Assembly (NCBI GenBank): GCA_027605045.1
Contig: JAQFWX010000007.1
Location: 1,969,710-2,033,709, forward strand
DNA length: 64,000 bases
Source: Phallus indusiatus
Lineage: Eukaryota; Basidiomycota; Agaricomycetes; Phallales; Phallaceae
Direction of reading: 5' to 3'
Shown: one piece after another, positions 44,075-57,624 of the stretch
How positions within the stretch are numbered: position 1 is the stretch's first letter
How the letters are laid out: every line of letters starts with the position of its first letter
The notes under the pieces: model-generated
Databases searched by the model: none
Seen by the model: the letters and a program-made list of their open reading frames with translations, nothing else
What the model was told of the DNA's origin: nothing
Made by a program: the position numbers and the translations under genes

Positions 44075-45439
44075 TTAAATACTGATATCAGAAAAGACTG
44101 GGCGATGATCGCTGTGATACATGCCGTCGTCATATAACGTTTGACCAGCTTTGTATGTCTTTACTTCCCTATGAAACGTAGGCAAACGAAATCAAGCTCG
44201 AGAAGAACAGGAAGCTTACCATTTACCGGTTGACGATCCCATAATGAAGTCTATTCGAGCGAAACTAGAAGAGTCGTGTACGGAAGAGAATCCAGTATAG
44301 GTAGCTGAACAATCATCAGATAAAAAATAACATAATATAGGGAGATACTACGAACCATAGTTTCCAGAAATACGTTGCCTCGGCACTTTACTTAAAACAT
44401 CCAGCATGGTGAACGGACCGCCAGAAACGGGATACTTTTCTTTGAATTCCGAGCTGATTTCTTCGGGCGGTCTGGCACCTGTGATAATACTATATCCAGC
44501 AGAATCGCGCCCAAATGCGGGCGAGTTGAAATCGCCGAGGAGAACTACCTCTGAAGAATGATTGGCTGATTCAAAATGAGCGCGTTGGAGTATGAGTGAA
44601 GCTGCCAATTGACGTTGTTTGTCAGATTGATCATCTTTGGGAAGAAACATCAACGGTTATGACAGAAGAAATCTTCATGAGGGACAGCAAACCAACCCCA
44701 ATGAGTTGACATTACAGTTATTTTACCGCCGGAGACTGTGATAAGGCGAGCGACAGTGCAAATTCGAACGGATCCGGCGCCAGGATACTTTGAACCGCGA
44801 CTGAACGGTTGATGGGACAGCCAGAATGTGTCCCAGTCATCGAGGCTGAACTTGGATTTTTTGAAGAAGATGGGGCTTTAAGAAAGGATAAGTTAGTGAA
44901 AGTTTCTGTGAAAGATACACGAGTCGCACGCATACCTGTATTCTCCTCTGTTATTACCATCATCTCTACCTACTCCGACCCAGTGCCATTCATCGGTGCC
45001 CAAAAGCTGGTGAAGATCCTTAACTTGTCGATCAAGAGCTATACATTACCATTGATTAGCAATGAGATACATGGACAATAATCTTGAAAACAGACCTTCC
45101 TGAAACCCTAAGTTAATTGGGTAGTTGAGACTTGGTGTCTAATCGATCTTAGCCGCATAGCGCACCAATCAAGTCGACATTATTAAACAAGATCTCATTA
45201 GCAACTGCTATTCTTCGATCGCTCCAGGGTCTTTCATACGTTCCATCATAAAATTTTGTTCTCTGACGCAGCGGATCAGGGAGGTTGTTGATAGTATCTT
45301 GTATCGATCGTCCATCTGGCTTGGAGTCATAACGTAAGTTCCAAGACATAAATCTAAAGGTTTCTGAATGTTCTGTAAATAAGAGCTCAAAAAATGGGCA
45401 TAATTTATACGAAAATTGACACTTGCGAATGACAACCAT
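44075..45439 (-). CDS. Endonuclease/exonuclease/phosphatase-fold protein
   Basis: A metal-dependent phosphodiesterase or phosphatase of the DNase I-like superfamily. The exact substrate is not predictable from motifs. Reading right to left: start at 45439 (MVVI), then RFMSWNLRYDS (metal-binding Asn), RPWSDRRIAVANEILF, and DEWHWVGVGRDDG with GEYTGIFYKK. LLGDFNSPAFG (catalytic Asp/Asn, about 44535) and the terminal SDHRPVFSDI (catalytic Asp-His) follow, ending at the TAA at 44075. There are several short introns. The first intron fits best if the donor is GCAAGT (GC-AG), which keeps the frame. No signal peptide is seen. Confidence 0.82.
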
Positions 45440-45575
45440 GGTGTCTCTGTCTATCTTTGAAGTTCGTGGGCGGGACAACCAGTTCGGAGCGGCCCGTAGG
45501 AATGTGACGTGATGCAGGTCACATTGTTTGTCACGCTTAGGGTTTGGCGGCTGGCCACACCGTAAAACTCACCAA

Positions 45576-46727
45576 ATGACCTTAAACGTACCGGTTCCGC
45601 AAGTGCATCGACGCACAAATAGTGACGAAGACGAAGATTCTGACAATGACCCGGATTATGTGCCTAAAGATAACCATCATGATGGATCAGGTTAGGTCTG
45701 TGTTTCTTATGACATAGGCTCCGGTATTAGCTAACATTGTTTTTTTTGCTTTTAATCTCATCATTCGGATTCAATGGAAATACAGAATCTTCAGACTCAG
45801 AAGAATCGGGTGTAGATACAACGTCGTCTCCAAGAAAGAAGAAACAAAAACTGGATACTGGACCATTCCCCGCACCGCACGCCGCACCTGAAACAGAAGC
45901 GAGCGAAGAAAAAGAACGGGCTCAAAAGGAAAAGTAAGTGAGCTAATGTTTCGTTTTCTAATATTTCTCATCATCTCCCTATAGAACGCGCCAGCAATTG
46001 TGGGAAGAATTCCAGGCATCCCTTGCATCCCCTGATGCGTCGTCCGCACAGCGCAAGTTTTCGCTACCAGCGCTAGTGAAAATTGTTAAGAAGTACAGGT
46101 TTGCCGGAGAGGATGTAATGTAAGTGGTTTTTTATGGCGTTTTCCCTCTTGCTCTAACTTGTGCTGCGCTTGACCTACAGTAAAATTGAGGAAGTACCAG
46201 AAGATTCACCAGATGCCAAAAAGTGGCCGCGATGGGATCATTCAACGTCAATATCAGAATCCGTCGCAACCCCCCTTGCCGTTTCCAGCTCATCACCCAC
46301 GGTTGCGCCGCAGCTTGTTAAGAATGGATTAACTCATGAAGATGAAAGCATCAAAGCGACAATATCTGATAAGCCAGCACCAGCACCCCGTATCGTCAGG
46401 AAAACTCGGAAGTCTCTTGACGCAATGTTTGCTTCAGCTACTGCCTCGGTTACAGCATCTGCGTTATCGAAGTTCAATTCTAGCGCAGACGCAGTCGCCC
46501 TCTCGAGGCTTGCGGAAGTAAAAGGCCAAAAGCTGACCACAATTGGTAAATCGGCAATGGACTGGACTGAACACCTTCAGTCCATAGACGAAAGTTCGAG
46601 AGATGAGATGGAAAAGAACCGAAAGACTGGTGGTTCGTATTTATCAAAAGTAGAATTTCTTCAAAGAGTTGAAGAGAGGGTTGAGAATGCTGCCGAAGAA
46701 GGACGCTCAAAAAGAAGAAGGGCTTAA
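45576..46727 (+). CDS. SWC5: BCNT-domain protein, SWR1-complex subunit Swc5-like
   Basis: Homologue of yeast Swc5 and animal CFDP1/BCNT, which help the SWR1 remodeller exchange H2A for H2A.Z. Four exons: 45576-45690, 45786-45933, 45985-46119 and 46181-46727, with phases consistent. The N-terminus is strongly acidic (DEDEDSDNDPDYVP), as expected for histone binding, followed by a Lys-rich nuclear signal (SPRKKKQKL). The C-terminal BCNT domain has MDWTEHLQSID and YLSKVEFLQRVEERVE near the end. The length (about 310 residues) fits the family. Confidence 0.88.
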
Positions 46728-47099
46728 TGTTGTGTATAAACTTATATGGCTTTTGTATTCGTATGCCTCGTATAATGTCTGATTATTCTAACCACAGCTC
46801 CTTTTTTTTATAAACCATCATACATGTCAGTTGCTTCGGCGATATTCTGGTGTTTATATTTCTCACTGACACGATATTCTCGTAGCTATACATTCTTGGG
46901 TAAAATTGAAAGTTGAAAATACAAGGGTATCAACCTGGGCGGGAACTCCGGTCGGTACTCAGCGTCGTTGCGTTTCAGGTGTATGAGAAAATATCTTCCT
47001 TCCCAACTTGTACTGAAAGCACACAATATCCCGAACGCATCCTACATGGCGTACGCGAAATTGTGCATGCATCCCATATTAGTAGACTCGTCACTCGGT
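46728..47099. other. Intergenic, no gene seen
   Basis: AT-rich sequence downstream of the Swc5-like gene, before the first segmental-duplication unit. Confidence 0.35.
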
Positions 47100-47119
47100 T
47101 GGTCAACCTGTGGTCGAAG

Positions 47120-47760
47120 GTCCGCTCGTTGACATGCGGCCTTTCTTGAAGCACAATCCATTGAGATTTTTCATGGCTTATTTTAGACAAAAAACGTCCT
47201 ATTGTATTCTATCGATATATCGGGAACATCGGCCAGATTCACAAACAATTCAGCGGGTCCCACGAACATCTCTGGGAGATATCACGCTTGTACCCGACGT
47301 TCGAATTCAGGACATTTATTTCTCTCATGAAAAAAAATTCTTCATTAAACTTCAGGTAAATCGATATTTTTTTTTACCAAAAAGATAATACTTGACCTGT
47401 GTCAAATTTCTCAGCATGCAAGGTGTTCACCAAGGCGTCAGTCCTGATTGATGAGAGAATTAGATTCACATATGTCAAAGCAATAACCAAACCACGAGTT
47501 TTATTTTGCATCAAGTAGAAGACGAGAATTTTACTGCAAGATGCTAACTTGGCCTAGTTCATTACTCTGTTGGTTTCTGCGGACGCAGATTCGGCGTTTT
47601 ACGCTGGAAGTTTGAGCAGAGTTCATTACCGGGCCGGTTGTTGAAGGAATGAACAGCTTGTCAGATGCGACCATTCCTTAGAGATATTTGGCACAATCGA
47701 TGTTGACAGTTTCCTTGTTGCTTTTCGACATATTTGCGACGACATCGTCTAACAGCCTTT
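47120..47760 (+). pseudogene. Degenerate ORF, left copy
   Basis: Coding-like text with frame changes and stops. It has RLYPTFEFRTFISLMKK, an intron-like GTAAAT...CTCAG (about 47355-47414), and a terminal VDSFLVAFRHICDDIV followed by a stop at about 47750. The paralogous remnant at 51600-52240 keeps DSLLVAFRRNCDDIV. The family is not recognised. Confidence 0.45.
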
Positions 47761-49459
47761 TTCCGATTTAAAAGAGCACCGCATCACCTGATGTGTTTCT
47801 ATGTTATTTATAACTCCCAGCGAAGGGTGTACAGACAAGAATGGAAGGATGGTCACCCATTGTTGACCAGTTAATTGACAGATCATGTGTGTGGATGCCT
47901 TTCTTGGAAACAAGGCTTACTCGAATACAAAGTATTCTCACTGAAGCTCTGGATCACGAGTTCACACGTTACAAACGCGGCCGATTTCAATTTTCTCTCG
48001 GCGCCGAGCCACCTTAGAAGGTCAATATTTTCCGATTAACATTCTACTCAGTCTCAGTGCCACCATTATGTAGTAAGCGTTTTATGTGTTATAAACTGAT
48101 TAAAATATAATCTGAGCCAAGTTCCTTACACATCAAACTAAAACTGTCAACCGCCAGCGCCGTAGAGCCTCACATTGTGTCATCGAAGTTATTCCGAATT
48201 GGGAATCTTAATTATGAGTTTTCGTCGCTGTCTGGGGGGGCATGCCAACCCTAAACATTGTCTACGCCATCCGAACGGAGCATCCGCTCGCTTTGTTCTG
48301 GCTGACTCTGTCAACAACCAAGGCACGTCGGCAAGCCCCAGTCTAAACTTCTGCACTCATCATAGAAATATTATCAACGAGGGTCCAAAAAGGTAATATG
48401 CGGGTAATATTCTTTTATTCGTGGTGTTATCTTCTGATGGTCGGAGGGTGGCTGCATCATTTGAACGATCACTCGGAAAGCTGCTATGTACTTTCTATGT
48501 CCGAGTCTATGTCATTTTCCCATTGAAATATAGTTCGTTGTTTGTCGTGTGCCGTATGTAAAGATTATGGACGAGAGCCTTGCAGAAGGTTAGATTCCTA
48601 AAAGGCTTATAAAGCTATATCAGCAACGATAAGTAACTGGGAGTTCAATTCATTGTATTGTTTCTTAAGAGTAGTGGTATCGTATCTTTCTCAGATAACA
48701 GTCTATCGGAAATTTGAAGTCGTTTGCTGAACTGTACTTGCGGAAAACTTGTGCAGATTCATTCCTTCCAAAAAAGCAGCTTTCAACGCCAACCATCACA
48801 TCTGAGCACAATAAAGGCTTACGATTGTAACATCAAGTTTCAGCTGACCCCTCTCCCGATATTGTGAGCCATGGCCGTAGCGTACTGCGTAAGCACTGAG
48901 TACTGAGATTTGAACGTTTGAACGTTGAACCAGAGCTGACAGACACGTTGACCAATGACCGCGTGACGCCGCACGCGTGATGACACGGGTTTTTGACTCC
49001 ATCAGCGGCGCTTCACGAGCTATGGCGGAGCATCTCAGCGTGCTCACTCATTCATGTCTTAATATCGTCCAAACCTGTACCAAAAGAACAACCTTTTTCT
49101 TCATGTTGAAGCTTCTTTTTTCCAATGCTAACGTGATCAAATACAATGGCCGGAAAAATACGTGCATTCTTATTCGTGGAAACGCACCGACCTCCGAGTC
49201 TGCTTACTGACGAGGTATTATCTCATTCAATCTGACTATATCTTCCGATCGGGGTGGTGTAATACTGTGCTCTCAGCCTCGGGTCTAATCACAAGCTAAA
49301 TGAATCAGAACATGCAAATCGTTCATTGAGCTCGACTTTCGGATAACAACCTTTCCCTAGCGCCCTTCGCGAGTCACTCTCCCTAAACCCAAATTCTATA
49401 TATTTTGATGGCTTTTTTCTTGATTAATCCGAATATCTTAAGCTACGCCTCATATATCT

Positions 49460-50918
49460 ATGCCTGGCCTTATAAACACGAACGTTATTGCCAGAACTAT
49501 CTCGCCATCAAGTGCGGAATACTTGAACTTGATCATCAAACAAGCCCCAGACTCGTATATCATAGATTTATGTTCAGGTCGTTTCTTAAAGCATCAGTTG
49601 CATTTTGATTAATTGTTGACTTGACTCAATTTTCAGTTTCTGTTACCGTTCTCTTATTATGGGATATGATGATCACCTATGACCAAGAAATCGAGCTTAT
49701 TTGGAGGTTAGTGTCGTTATCACATTTACAACATCACTTCCTCATTTCATATACTTACGTCGATATTACCATCTGTTTATTTAATTCTTACATCTAGATC
49801 ACGAAGAAATATTGTGAATTATCTCTTCTTTGTTATTCGGTATCTAGCCTTGGGCTTATCGGTGTAAATGGATATTCATTTCTCTTTGCGTAATCTCTCA
49901 ACTGACTGGTTTCTCCTTCTAGAATGATGGTTATAGTAAACCTAGGCCGGTTTCCAAAACAAAATCTCTGTCGCACCATCTATGAATATGTTTTCTGCAT
50001 ATGTAGTGTCGTATTGTTAAGCACTGGGGATATGCTGCTTGTTTATCGGAGTACGTCTATGACTAATAATCTGCTTCTTTGATATACCATCTTTACTTCT
50101 ATGGATCTAGTCTTTGCGTTCTACGAAAGAAATCGTAAAGTTCTGGTTGGTCTGATCACTCTCTGGTTGTTGAACATTGCTGCGCTTCTGGTTCTCTCTA
50201 TTCTATACTCCATGGAAGTGCATATCGTTCATATCCCCACAGTCATCAAACAGGGTATCACTGGAGAATGCATTGTCTCAGACCTCCCTGCGTTTGTGCG
50301 TGACATTTGGTAATATTTCCAAATCAACTTAAGTATGTCTATGAACCTTCTGATTTTTCTTTTGATGTTCTAGGGTATCTGAGTTGGTTTTCCACGGTAT
50401 TCTCTACATCTTGGTTATAGCAAGGTACCGTGTGTTTCAATAGACATCTCAGCCAGAAAACTGAAAAACATTACCGGAGGTCCATCTATTTATTGACGAC
50501 CGTTTCATGGAAAACATCGGCTATATCCCGTGTTTATTACATTTTTATTCGAGATGGATTTTGTGTATTTGCCCATCTTTTAGGTGAGTTTATCGATTTG
50601 AAAAAAAAATAAAATAAACGCGAAATCATGACGAATTTCTTCTACAGTAGTCTTTATCATTTCGGCCCTTCGACTCAATATAGCTCCTGATACAGTGATA
50701 ACTCAGTGCGTAAGCTTGCAAGCCTCCATTTTCTCCGATGATAATAACAAAAAGCACTTTCCTTACAGAGGAGGCATTTTAATCATTGGGATGACAGTAA
50801 GATTTAACAAAACACTTGCCTATAATTGAACGCGATTCTTACGACGGCATTATATAAAGGGAAGTCGCCTAGTTCTCAACCTGAGAAGTCTGAACAACCC
50901 CTCTTGCGATCACTATAA
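49460..50918 (+). CDS. DUF6533-type membrane protein, left paralogue (truncated)
   Basis: An integral membrane protein of an expanded agaric family of unknown function. It starts at ATG 49460 (MPGLINTNVIARTISP), which aligns with the paralogue at 57625. The DUF6533 signature LLLWDMMITYDQEIELIW is followed by several hydrophobic segments (NYLFFVIRYLALGL; FAFYERNRKVLVGLITLWLLN). About seven exons with short introns. In the last exon a TAA at 50916-50918 replaces the Tyr codon found in the paralogue, and a frameshift follows, so the C-terminal tail is lost. It may still yield a shortened membrane protein or be a recent pseudogene. Confidence 0.65.
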
Positions 50919-51599
50919 TTATTGGATAGGGAAAAAAATCCTGTTTGATACTATAGGTGTTGTTGAACCAGGCTCCGACGAATCGGGTATGAACTCGTTC
51001 GAGTTGACACCATTGAGTCCTACATCGGCTACGAATATGGATTAAAAGCACAGTTAGCACGCTGACGGGCATAACTAGACAGTGTTTCCTAGTTAGTGTA
51101 TGCTGTATAATCTGGGTTCGGGGTTTAGGTTTAGTAAGAAGGGGCGTTAATCAAGCGTTCAAACATCGACACGGAAATATATACAACACGACTAATTACG
51201 CACCATTGACAGAGCTGGCAGAATCATGATGCTAAGACAATCCAGCCAACTTCAGTTTGAGGTTGTCAGAACGCAGCCACTGTGAGAAAAGCAACGACTT
51301 CGTCGTTTTTATGTTTCTAATCATTCAACCATAATATGGCTTAAGTACGTAGTGAAATAACCTTATCGTCAACATGCAGGTGAATTGATGTCAACGTTGG
51401 TGCTACATACGGAATACCCTTCTTTCATTTCACGTGTACTAAAACAGGAGCATAACTACAAATAAAAATCACGCTTCGTGAAAATATAAGAAACGTTTGT
51501 CAAATATCACCCAATCATAATCTTGAATTCATAATGTACTGGCGAAATCTCCAGTGAAACATTCTTCCATTCAGCGCTAGTAGGCTGTAGTCGAACGTT

Positions 51600-52240
51600 C
51601 GCTCGTTGACATGTTACCTTTATTAAAGCACGATACTGAGATTTATTTTAGCCAGAAAAAACGTGTTATCGTATTCTATTGACATAACGGGAACATCGGC
51701 CAATTTCACAGGCAATCCAGCAGGTTCCATGAACATCTCTGGGTGCCATCGCGCTTGTATCCGATGTTCAAATTCAGGACATTTGTTTCTCACATAAAAG
51801 AATTATTTTCTAATTAAATCTCAGGTAAATCGACATTTCTCTTTAACAAAAAAAATAACAAATTCTGACCTGTGTCGAATTTCTCAGCAATGTGTTCACC
51901 AAGGCGCCAGTCCTGAGGCCTGATTGATGAGAAGTCTTCCGAAGATTACGTTCGCACATGTCAGAACAATAACCAAACCACTAGTTATGTTCTGCATCAA
52001 GTAGAAGGCAAGAATTTTTGGCAAGGTGCAAACTCAGTATAGTTCATTCAATACTTTGCTGGTTCCTGTGGAAGCAGATTCGGCGTTTTACGCTGAAGTT
52101 GAGCAAATTTCATTGCCGGGCCGGTGATCGTGAAGGAAATGAACAGCTTGCCAATTGCGACCTTCTGGAGGTGCTTGTCACACCCGATGTTGACAGTTTG
52201 CTTGTTGCTTTTCGACGCAATTGTGACGACATCGTCTAAC
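51600..52240 (+). pseudogene. Degenerate ORF, right copy
   Basis: Copy of the remnant at 47120-47760. It keeps RVIVFYWHNGNIGQF and ends DSLLVAFRRNCDDIV before a stop at 52239, with stops in between. The function is unknown. Confidence 0.45.
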
Positions 52241-53051
52241 GGCCTTTCTCTGGTTAGAAGGACACTGCGTTACATGTCAATGTATTTATAACGAAATTGC
52301 ATACACGAATGAAAGTTGATCACTTATTTTTCCTGGTTTGGTTGACAGATTATGCGTGCTTATGCCCTCCTTGGAAACAAAGCTTTCCCGGAAACTAATT
52401 CATAGAAGTTCTGCTCCACTAGTTCACACGTCAGAAAGCGGCAAGTTTCTTTTTCTGGGCGGTTGACTGAGGGTTCATTTAGAGTTCATTTTGTCATCGA
52501 AGTTATTCCGCCCGAATTGGAATAATTCATTTAAGAATTCTCATCGCTGTCTGGGGGACATGGTCAGTTCTAGATCTTGTCAGCGCCATCTGATCAATTT
52601 GAATTAAAAGAAGTCCGAACGGAGCATCTGCTCGCTTTGTTCCGGGCAACTCTGTCAACAACCAAGGCACGTCGGCAAGCCTCAGACTAAACTTCTGCAC
52701 TTGTCTTAGAAATATTATTAACGAGGAGTCCAAAAATGTATTACGTGGTATTTTTTAATTGTGGTGTTATCTTCTAACGAACGGAGGGTGACTGCATCAT
52801 TTGAACGATCACTCGGAGAGCTGCCACACACGACAATGTATCGAAAACAGAACACATTGCTCGAGCATGAATATAGACCTGTGCCTCGTTTCAAGGAACG
52901 CGTACATTGAAGGATGCCCGTCACATGTTAGAACTAGCTTGAGGCAAGTTTACACCGTGGTCTTTCATGGTCAATAATACATATGTTTGAAAGCAGCATC
53001 TAGAACTACTCAACGACTGCTCAATGCCAAGGAGATCATCTTCAAAACGAC

Positions 53052-53400
53052 ATGAAATCCACCTTTCTTTTTACTGCACTTCTGACTCTCTCTCTGGGCG
53101 TCGAACATATTTCAGCTCAAGTATTGAACCTTATTCAAAGGAACATACCAATTTGTTAGTGTAATTACCGACGCCAACAGAATCCGTCTTGCGCTGACAG
53201 ACCAAGGTTTGAACAACCAAATTATCATAACCCTCTCTTTCTTGAACAGAACAATCAGGTGGTATTCACCTGTCTTCGTGATATTGATTCTAAGCCAATG
53301 TTAACTTATGACATCTAGTGGAGCGTCGTGCCTTCTCAAACCGGCTTTTAATATCGTTGCCACAAGCGCAACCAGCGGAAACAATTTTCAAGTAGAACTA
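53052..53400 (+). pseudogene. Decayed copy of the small secreted-protein gene
   Basis: Begins MKSTFLFTALLTLSLGVE with a signal-peptide-like start, parallel to the gene at 55903. It then loses the frame within ~35 codons (stop after IQRNIPIC), though TDANRIRLALTDQG-like text persists in another frame. It is inactive. Confidence 0.65.
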
Positions 53401-55902
53401 TGAATCGAACCGTTATATGGAAAGCAGCAGGTAGCAATGACGTTGGATTTACGTGAGATTCTTCCTCTTCTTCTGTATATCGATGTACAAGGGAATTCCC
53501 CGCTACTTTTAAGGTTCCTTGTTACGTCTTCAGGCAGAAAGATACGGAGGGTCACAGCTGCAACTGATGGTGGGAGTCTTGTCAGCCAGAATAATACCAA
53601 CAGAATTTCCGCTTTGTCCCTGTCAGAGTTTCTCGAACGAACCAACCTACAACTATGCCTTACACAGAAGTGCCAACTTTTATATATAAGTGTTTACGTT
53701 AAAGATGTTTAATTTTGTTATTGACTATTGTTTTTAACTAGTACAATATCTTTGGAACTGAGAGCGCCTGAGGCTTGGATAATCGTGTGTTTCCTCACTG
53801 GAGGTATGAAATATCAGGTTGATAGAGACCATAACTGAGGTACTTGAGATCGACGCTTCAAAGCTTCAACATGCTTTAAGGAAATAATTGAACGTCGAAG
53901 TGACGAGGTCCTGAGACCTGAGATTGACTTTGAGCTGCAAACGCAGCTGTCTGAGTCAGTCTGACCGACGCGTCGCAGGCGAAATAAATCGTGCGAATTA
54001 AAAGCATTATGAGTAAGTGCGTCATTTAGTCGTCCTATTAGTAACACAATCATTAAAGGGAGTCCAAAAGGCCGCAACCTTGAATGCGGTGATGAGAACT
54101 TGGAGAAGACTCAAAGAGGTTCAATGAGTTACGATCCTGAGAGCGTCGGCAGCACCTAGGCAGCGGCAGGCCTAAGCGCTAAACGACTTCAGTCTTACGA
54201 GTCAAAATCGCTTGCGAGGCAGGCCGCAGCACACGAATATTGTCAGTATCATGGTGCTTGAAAATGAAGTTCTATTCTAAGATCTCTGAATTTATGGGAA
54301 ATGCCGAAAAATACGAGAAAGATGTTTTTTGTTCCTTTTTTTGCCGAATCTCATCCTGACTATTAAAATTAGTATCAACGAGCCAAATTTGTCCTAATAG
54401 TTCTACGTCCATCGGGTACTTGAGAGTCGTTTATGCCCCAATTGAAACAAAGCTTTCGCGAAGTCTGCCTTGTCTTCCGAATGAGAAGAAACGTTTTCTC
54501 GATAACTCCACTGCCGGCAGTCTCAAGTGTCAAAATGCATCCTTTCCCTCAGCACATATCGATCAGGTGCTCTCCAGACTTTTCTACATCCTTGACTGCA
54601 TCAAACTTTCTCCGCACAGCTCACCCAAACTTCTCATGAACCAAGATTTCAATCTGTTTACATATTGTCGTCATATTCGAAATGGGGGCATTATTTCTTC
54701 AAATACACTTGCCACTTGGTTCCAAACAGAAGTTTTCAAGTAGATGACTATAAGACTCGGAAAGGACACCACGCCTTGTTTGTTTATCAAGATGACCTAT
54801 CTCGATTATTTATCCGTCTGACATGGGGAGCATAGAATTACACTATTCTCCACACGTTGAGTAGTCCCCTTTTTGCTTCAACTGTTCCATAAAATGACGT
54901 GTCTAGGTTCTTAACAGACCACCAAGTGTGGGGTGTGACTTCTTCTGTTGATAAACTTCGTCCGATGACGTATGTACAGCACGAAACTCTCGGACGAATT
55001 CAAAATCAGGCATAGAAGTTAGAACAAGAGGTTATTGACACTTGAATAGAATTTAAAGGAGACAATTTCTGATAACGTCTCTGTTAACAGCCACTGGATC
55101 TGGGTCAGAAGATTCGAAACTGAAAAAAGTTTGATACGGCTTCCCGAGATGTCCTGACTACGCGCCTGCAGCCTATGAACATGGGCAAGTACTGGAGTTT
55201 ATGTAAAGTGGAATTTAGCTATGCTAATGTGCTGAGCGTGTCTTGGTTACAAGAATTTTAATTCTTCAACGTAAAACGTTCAGATAGCGGATGGGCGACT
55301 CCGCGTCGAATTGAGATTTCTATGGGAATATCGTTATTCACATACACCATGTTGTCTATTTTCGGGTTTACTCCGCTAAAATGTCTAACTGCTGAAAAAG
55401 GTAAAGCCGATAAGTCGATACAAGGTTCTGGGACTGTCCGGGGACTTAGGTACGTTCTTCCCTGTCAACGGCAGACGTAAAGACCAATGTTTGATCATTT
55501 TGAGTTGAAAGTTTTCCGAAGGCCACATTCTTTGCTTCGTCAAGCTTGCGCTTCGATGACCTATGACCATGTTGATACCACGGCTCATCATTTCATTCCC
55601 GTATGGACGTGTAAGTCACTGACAAGCGGCTGTATAGTAGGAAGTATGCTGTTACGCATTAAAGACTTATAATCGGAGTAAGGAGCCGTCAGATGTCATA
55701 ACCTGACTAGGTAAACATGTAATGCCATTTTGAGGAATTTCCAAGCTCTCGCTTGCATTCATGTAACGAAAGTAACGAACCATTGTACCTTTATGCTCAT
55801 TGGTCGAAGAAGAATCTTAGTGTTCTCGAAAGCTATATAATGAGCACATTTCAGTGGACGTTTTTCTTCAGACGATCATCAGCTCTGACCTACAAAGCAA
55901 AC
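53401..55902. other. No gene supported
   Basis: Contains only short open frames (for example 54420-54743) without recognisable domains, start context or repeat identity. Confidence 0.35.
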
Positions 55903-56541
55903 ATGAAATTCACCTCTATCCTCTCTACCGCAGTTGTAGCCCTCTCTCTGGGTGTCGAGTACATCTCAGCCCAGACCCCCGTTACTACAGGTACTTACCA
56001 GTTCGTCAGTATGGTCACTGACGTCAACGGAAACCGTTTCGCGTTGACGGACCAGGGAATATCAAACGCCTCCGTTGTGATAACCCCGCTTACCTTAGGA
56101 CAACTGAACCAAACTGTAGATACACCTACCTTACTCCGTGTTTGTCTCATAAATTAACAGCATATTCATAGTGGTCGGTTCAAAGCACTCCGATCACTGG
56201 CGGCTTTATTATCGCTTCAAACAGTTCTAGCCTCTTCATTAGCCCTGCGAATGGTGTTCCTGGAATTTTGGTCAGTTCGGCAACCTCATTCGTATGGCTC
56301 AGCAATTCCAACAACGTTTTTGGCTTTACGTGAGACAATTATGTTCTCTTGAGAATTGAAAAACTATGCTGATTTCGTTCCTACCTTCAAGATTCATTGA
56401 CTCAATCAATGGGACTACCAACTGGGCGCTGAGGAGCCTTCCCGTAGCTTCAACTCACTGAATGCTGTGAATAGCTCTTCTGCTACTTGTAATGGCGGTC
56501 CTAATCCTCTGAATCTCTGGGTCCCTATCAGAATTTCTTAA
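55903..56541 (+). CDS. Small secreted protein
   Basis: Starts at ATG 55903 with a clear signal peptide (hydrophobic AVVALSLGVEYISA, cleavage before QTPV). Exons: 55903-56115, 56172-56329 and 56392 onward, with consistent phases at GTAGAT/CATAG and GTGAGA/TCAAG. The mature part is rich in Ser, Thr, Asn and Gly, with short beta-like segments (TYQFVSMV, GFIIASNSSSLFIS, SFVWLSNSN). The frame meets TGA at 56459-56461. A neighbouring frame stays open to 56541 and reads coding-like text (SATCNGGPNPLNLWVP), so a one-base shift near 56440 is possible. The family is unrecognised; secretion is inferred from the signal peptide only. Confidence 0.65.
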
Positions 56542-57624
56542 GCAGATTAACCGTGAGTTTACTGCCCTTTTCGTAGAAATCCTGTTTTGAAAGTGTGAAG
56601 TCACTAGGCTGCCACCACAAGTTGTAGTGAGCTAAAGTGCCACTAATCCAATCCAGTTTAAAGTTTTGAAATATCGTTTTGAAATATCTTCTATGTCGTC
56701 TTTCTTGAAATATAGTTTGTTGTTTATCGTGTGCCGTATGCAAAGTTTTACAAACGACAATACCTTCGTTTGAATCCATCGGAAACTTATCAGGTAAAGG
56801 GAAATTCAAGCCAGGGTGTCGCTCTTTCACCATAGTGGCATCGTACCTTTCCTAGATACCCATCATATCCGAGCCTCCAGTTAACAGTCTATCAGCGGTT
56901 TGAAGGTGTTCGCTTGCTGAAAAATTGACCAAATTCATGTTTTAGAAAAATGACCAATTATCGGATTCTAGTACAATAAAGGTTTTTCGGTATTTAGCCA
57001 AGTCAATAAATGGGAGCACGAGTGACGGGTCATACCTGAGTTTCAACTGACGCCTCTCTCTCGATATTGTGAGCCATGGCCACAGCGTACACGCTTGAGA
57101 TTTTTTGCACGGAGATTTGAACGAGCCAGGGTGCGTGACGCGTGATGACACGGGTTTTTGACTCCGTCAGCGCTTCACCAGCTATGGCGCGAACAGCCGG
57201 AGCATCTCAGCGTGCCCACTCATTCACATGTCTGAATATCGTCCAAATTTGTACCAAAAGAACCATCTTTTTGTTCTTTCTACCAATTTCAACGTGATCA
57301 ATCTCAACGGCTGGAAAATTCCGTGTCTTCCTATTCGTGGAAACGCACCAGCCTCCGCTTGCTGGCGAGGGATCATCACATTCAAATTGTATCTGCCAGT
57401 CGGAGTGGCGTAGTGCTGTGCTTTTAGCCTCGGATCTAACGATGAGCTAAATGAAGCAGAACGTGCCGCGGCAATCGTTCGTTGAGCTCGACTTTCGGAC
57501 ACCAATCTTTCCCTAGCGCCCTTCAAGTTCGCGAGTCATTCTTCCTCTAACCCCGAATTCTATATATTTTGATGACTTTTTTCTTTTGCGAATTAGAATA
57601 CCTTAGACTACTCCTCTTATACTC

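Larger units (their letters stand above)
47100..51590. repeat. Segmental duplication, unit 1
   Basis: Blocks in this interval recur in order further right. 47100-48500 matches 51590-52800. About 48500-49210 matches 56690-57230. 49210-51590 matches 57230-59880. Identity is high (roughly 80-90% by eye), with small indels. It contains a degenerate ORF region at its left and a DUF6533 gene at its right. Confidence 0.75.
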
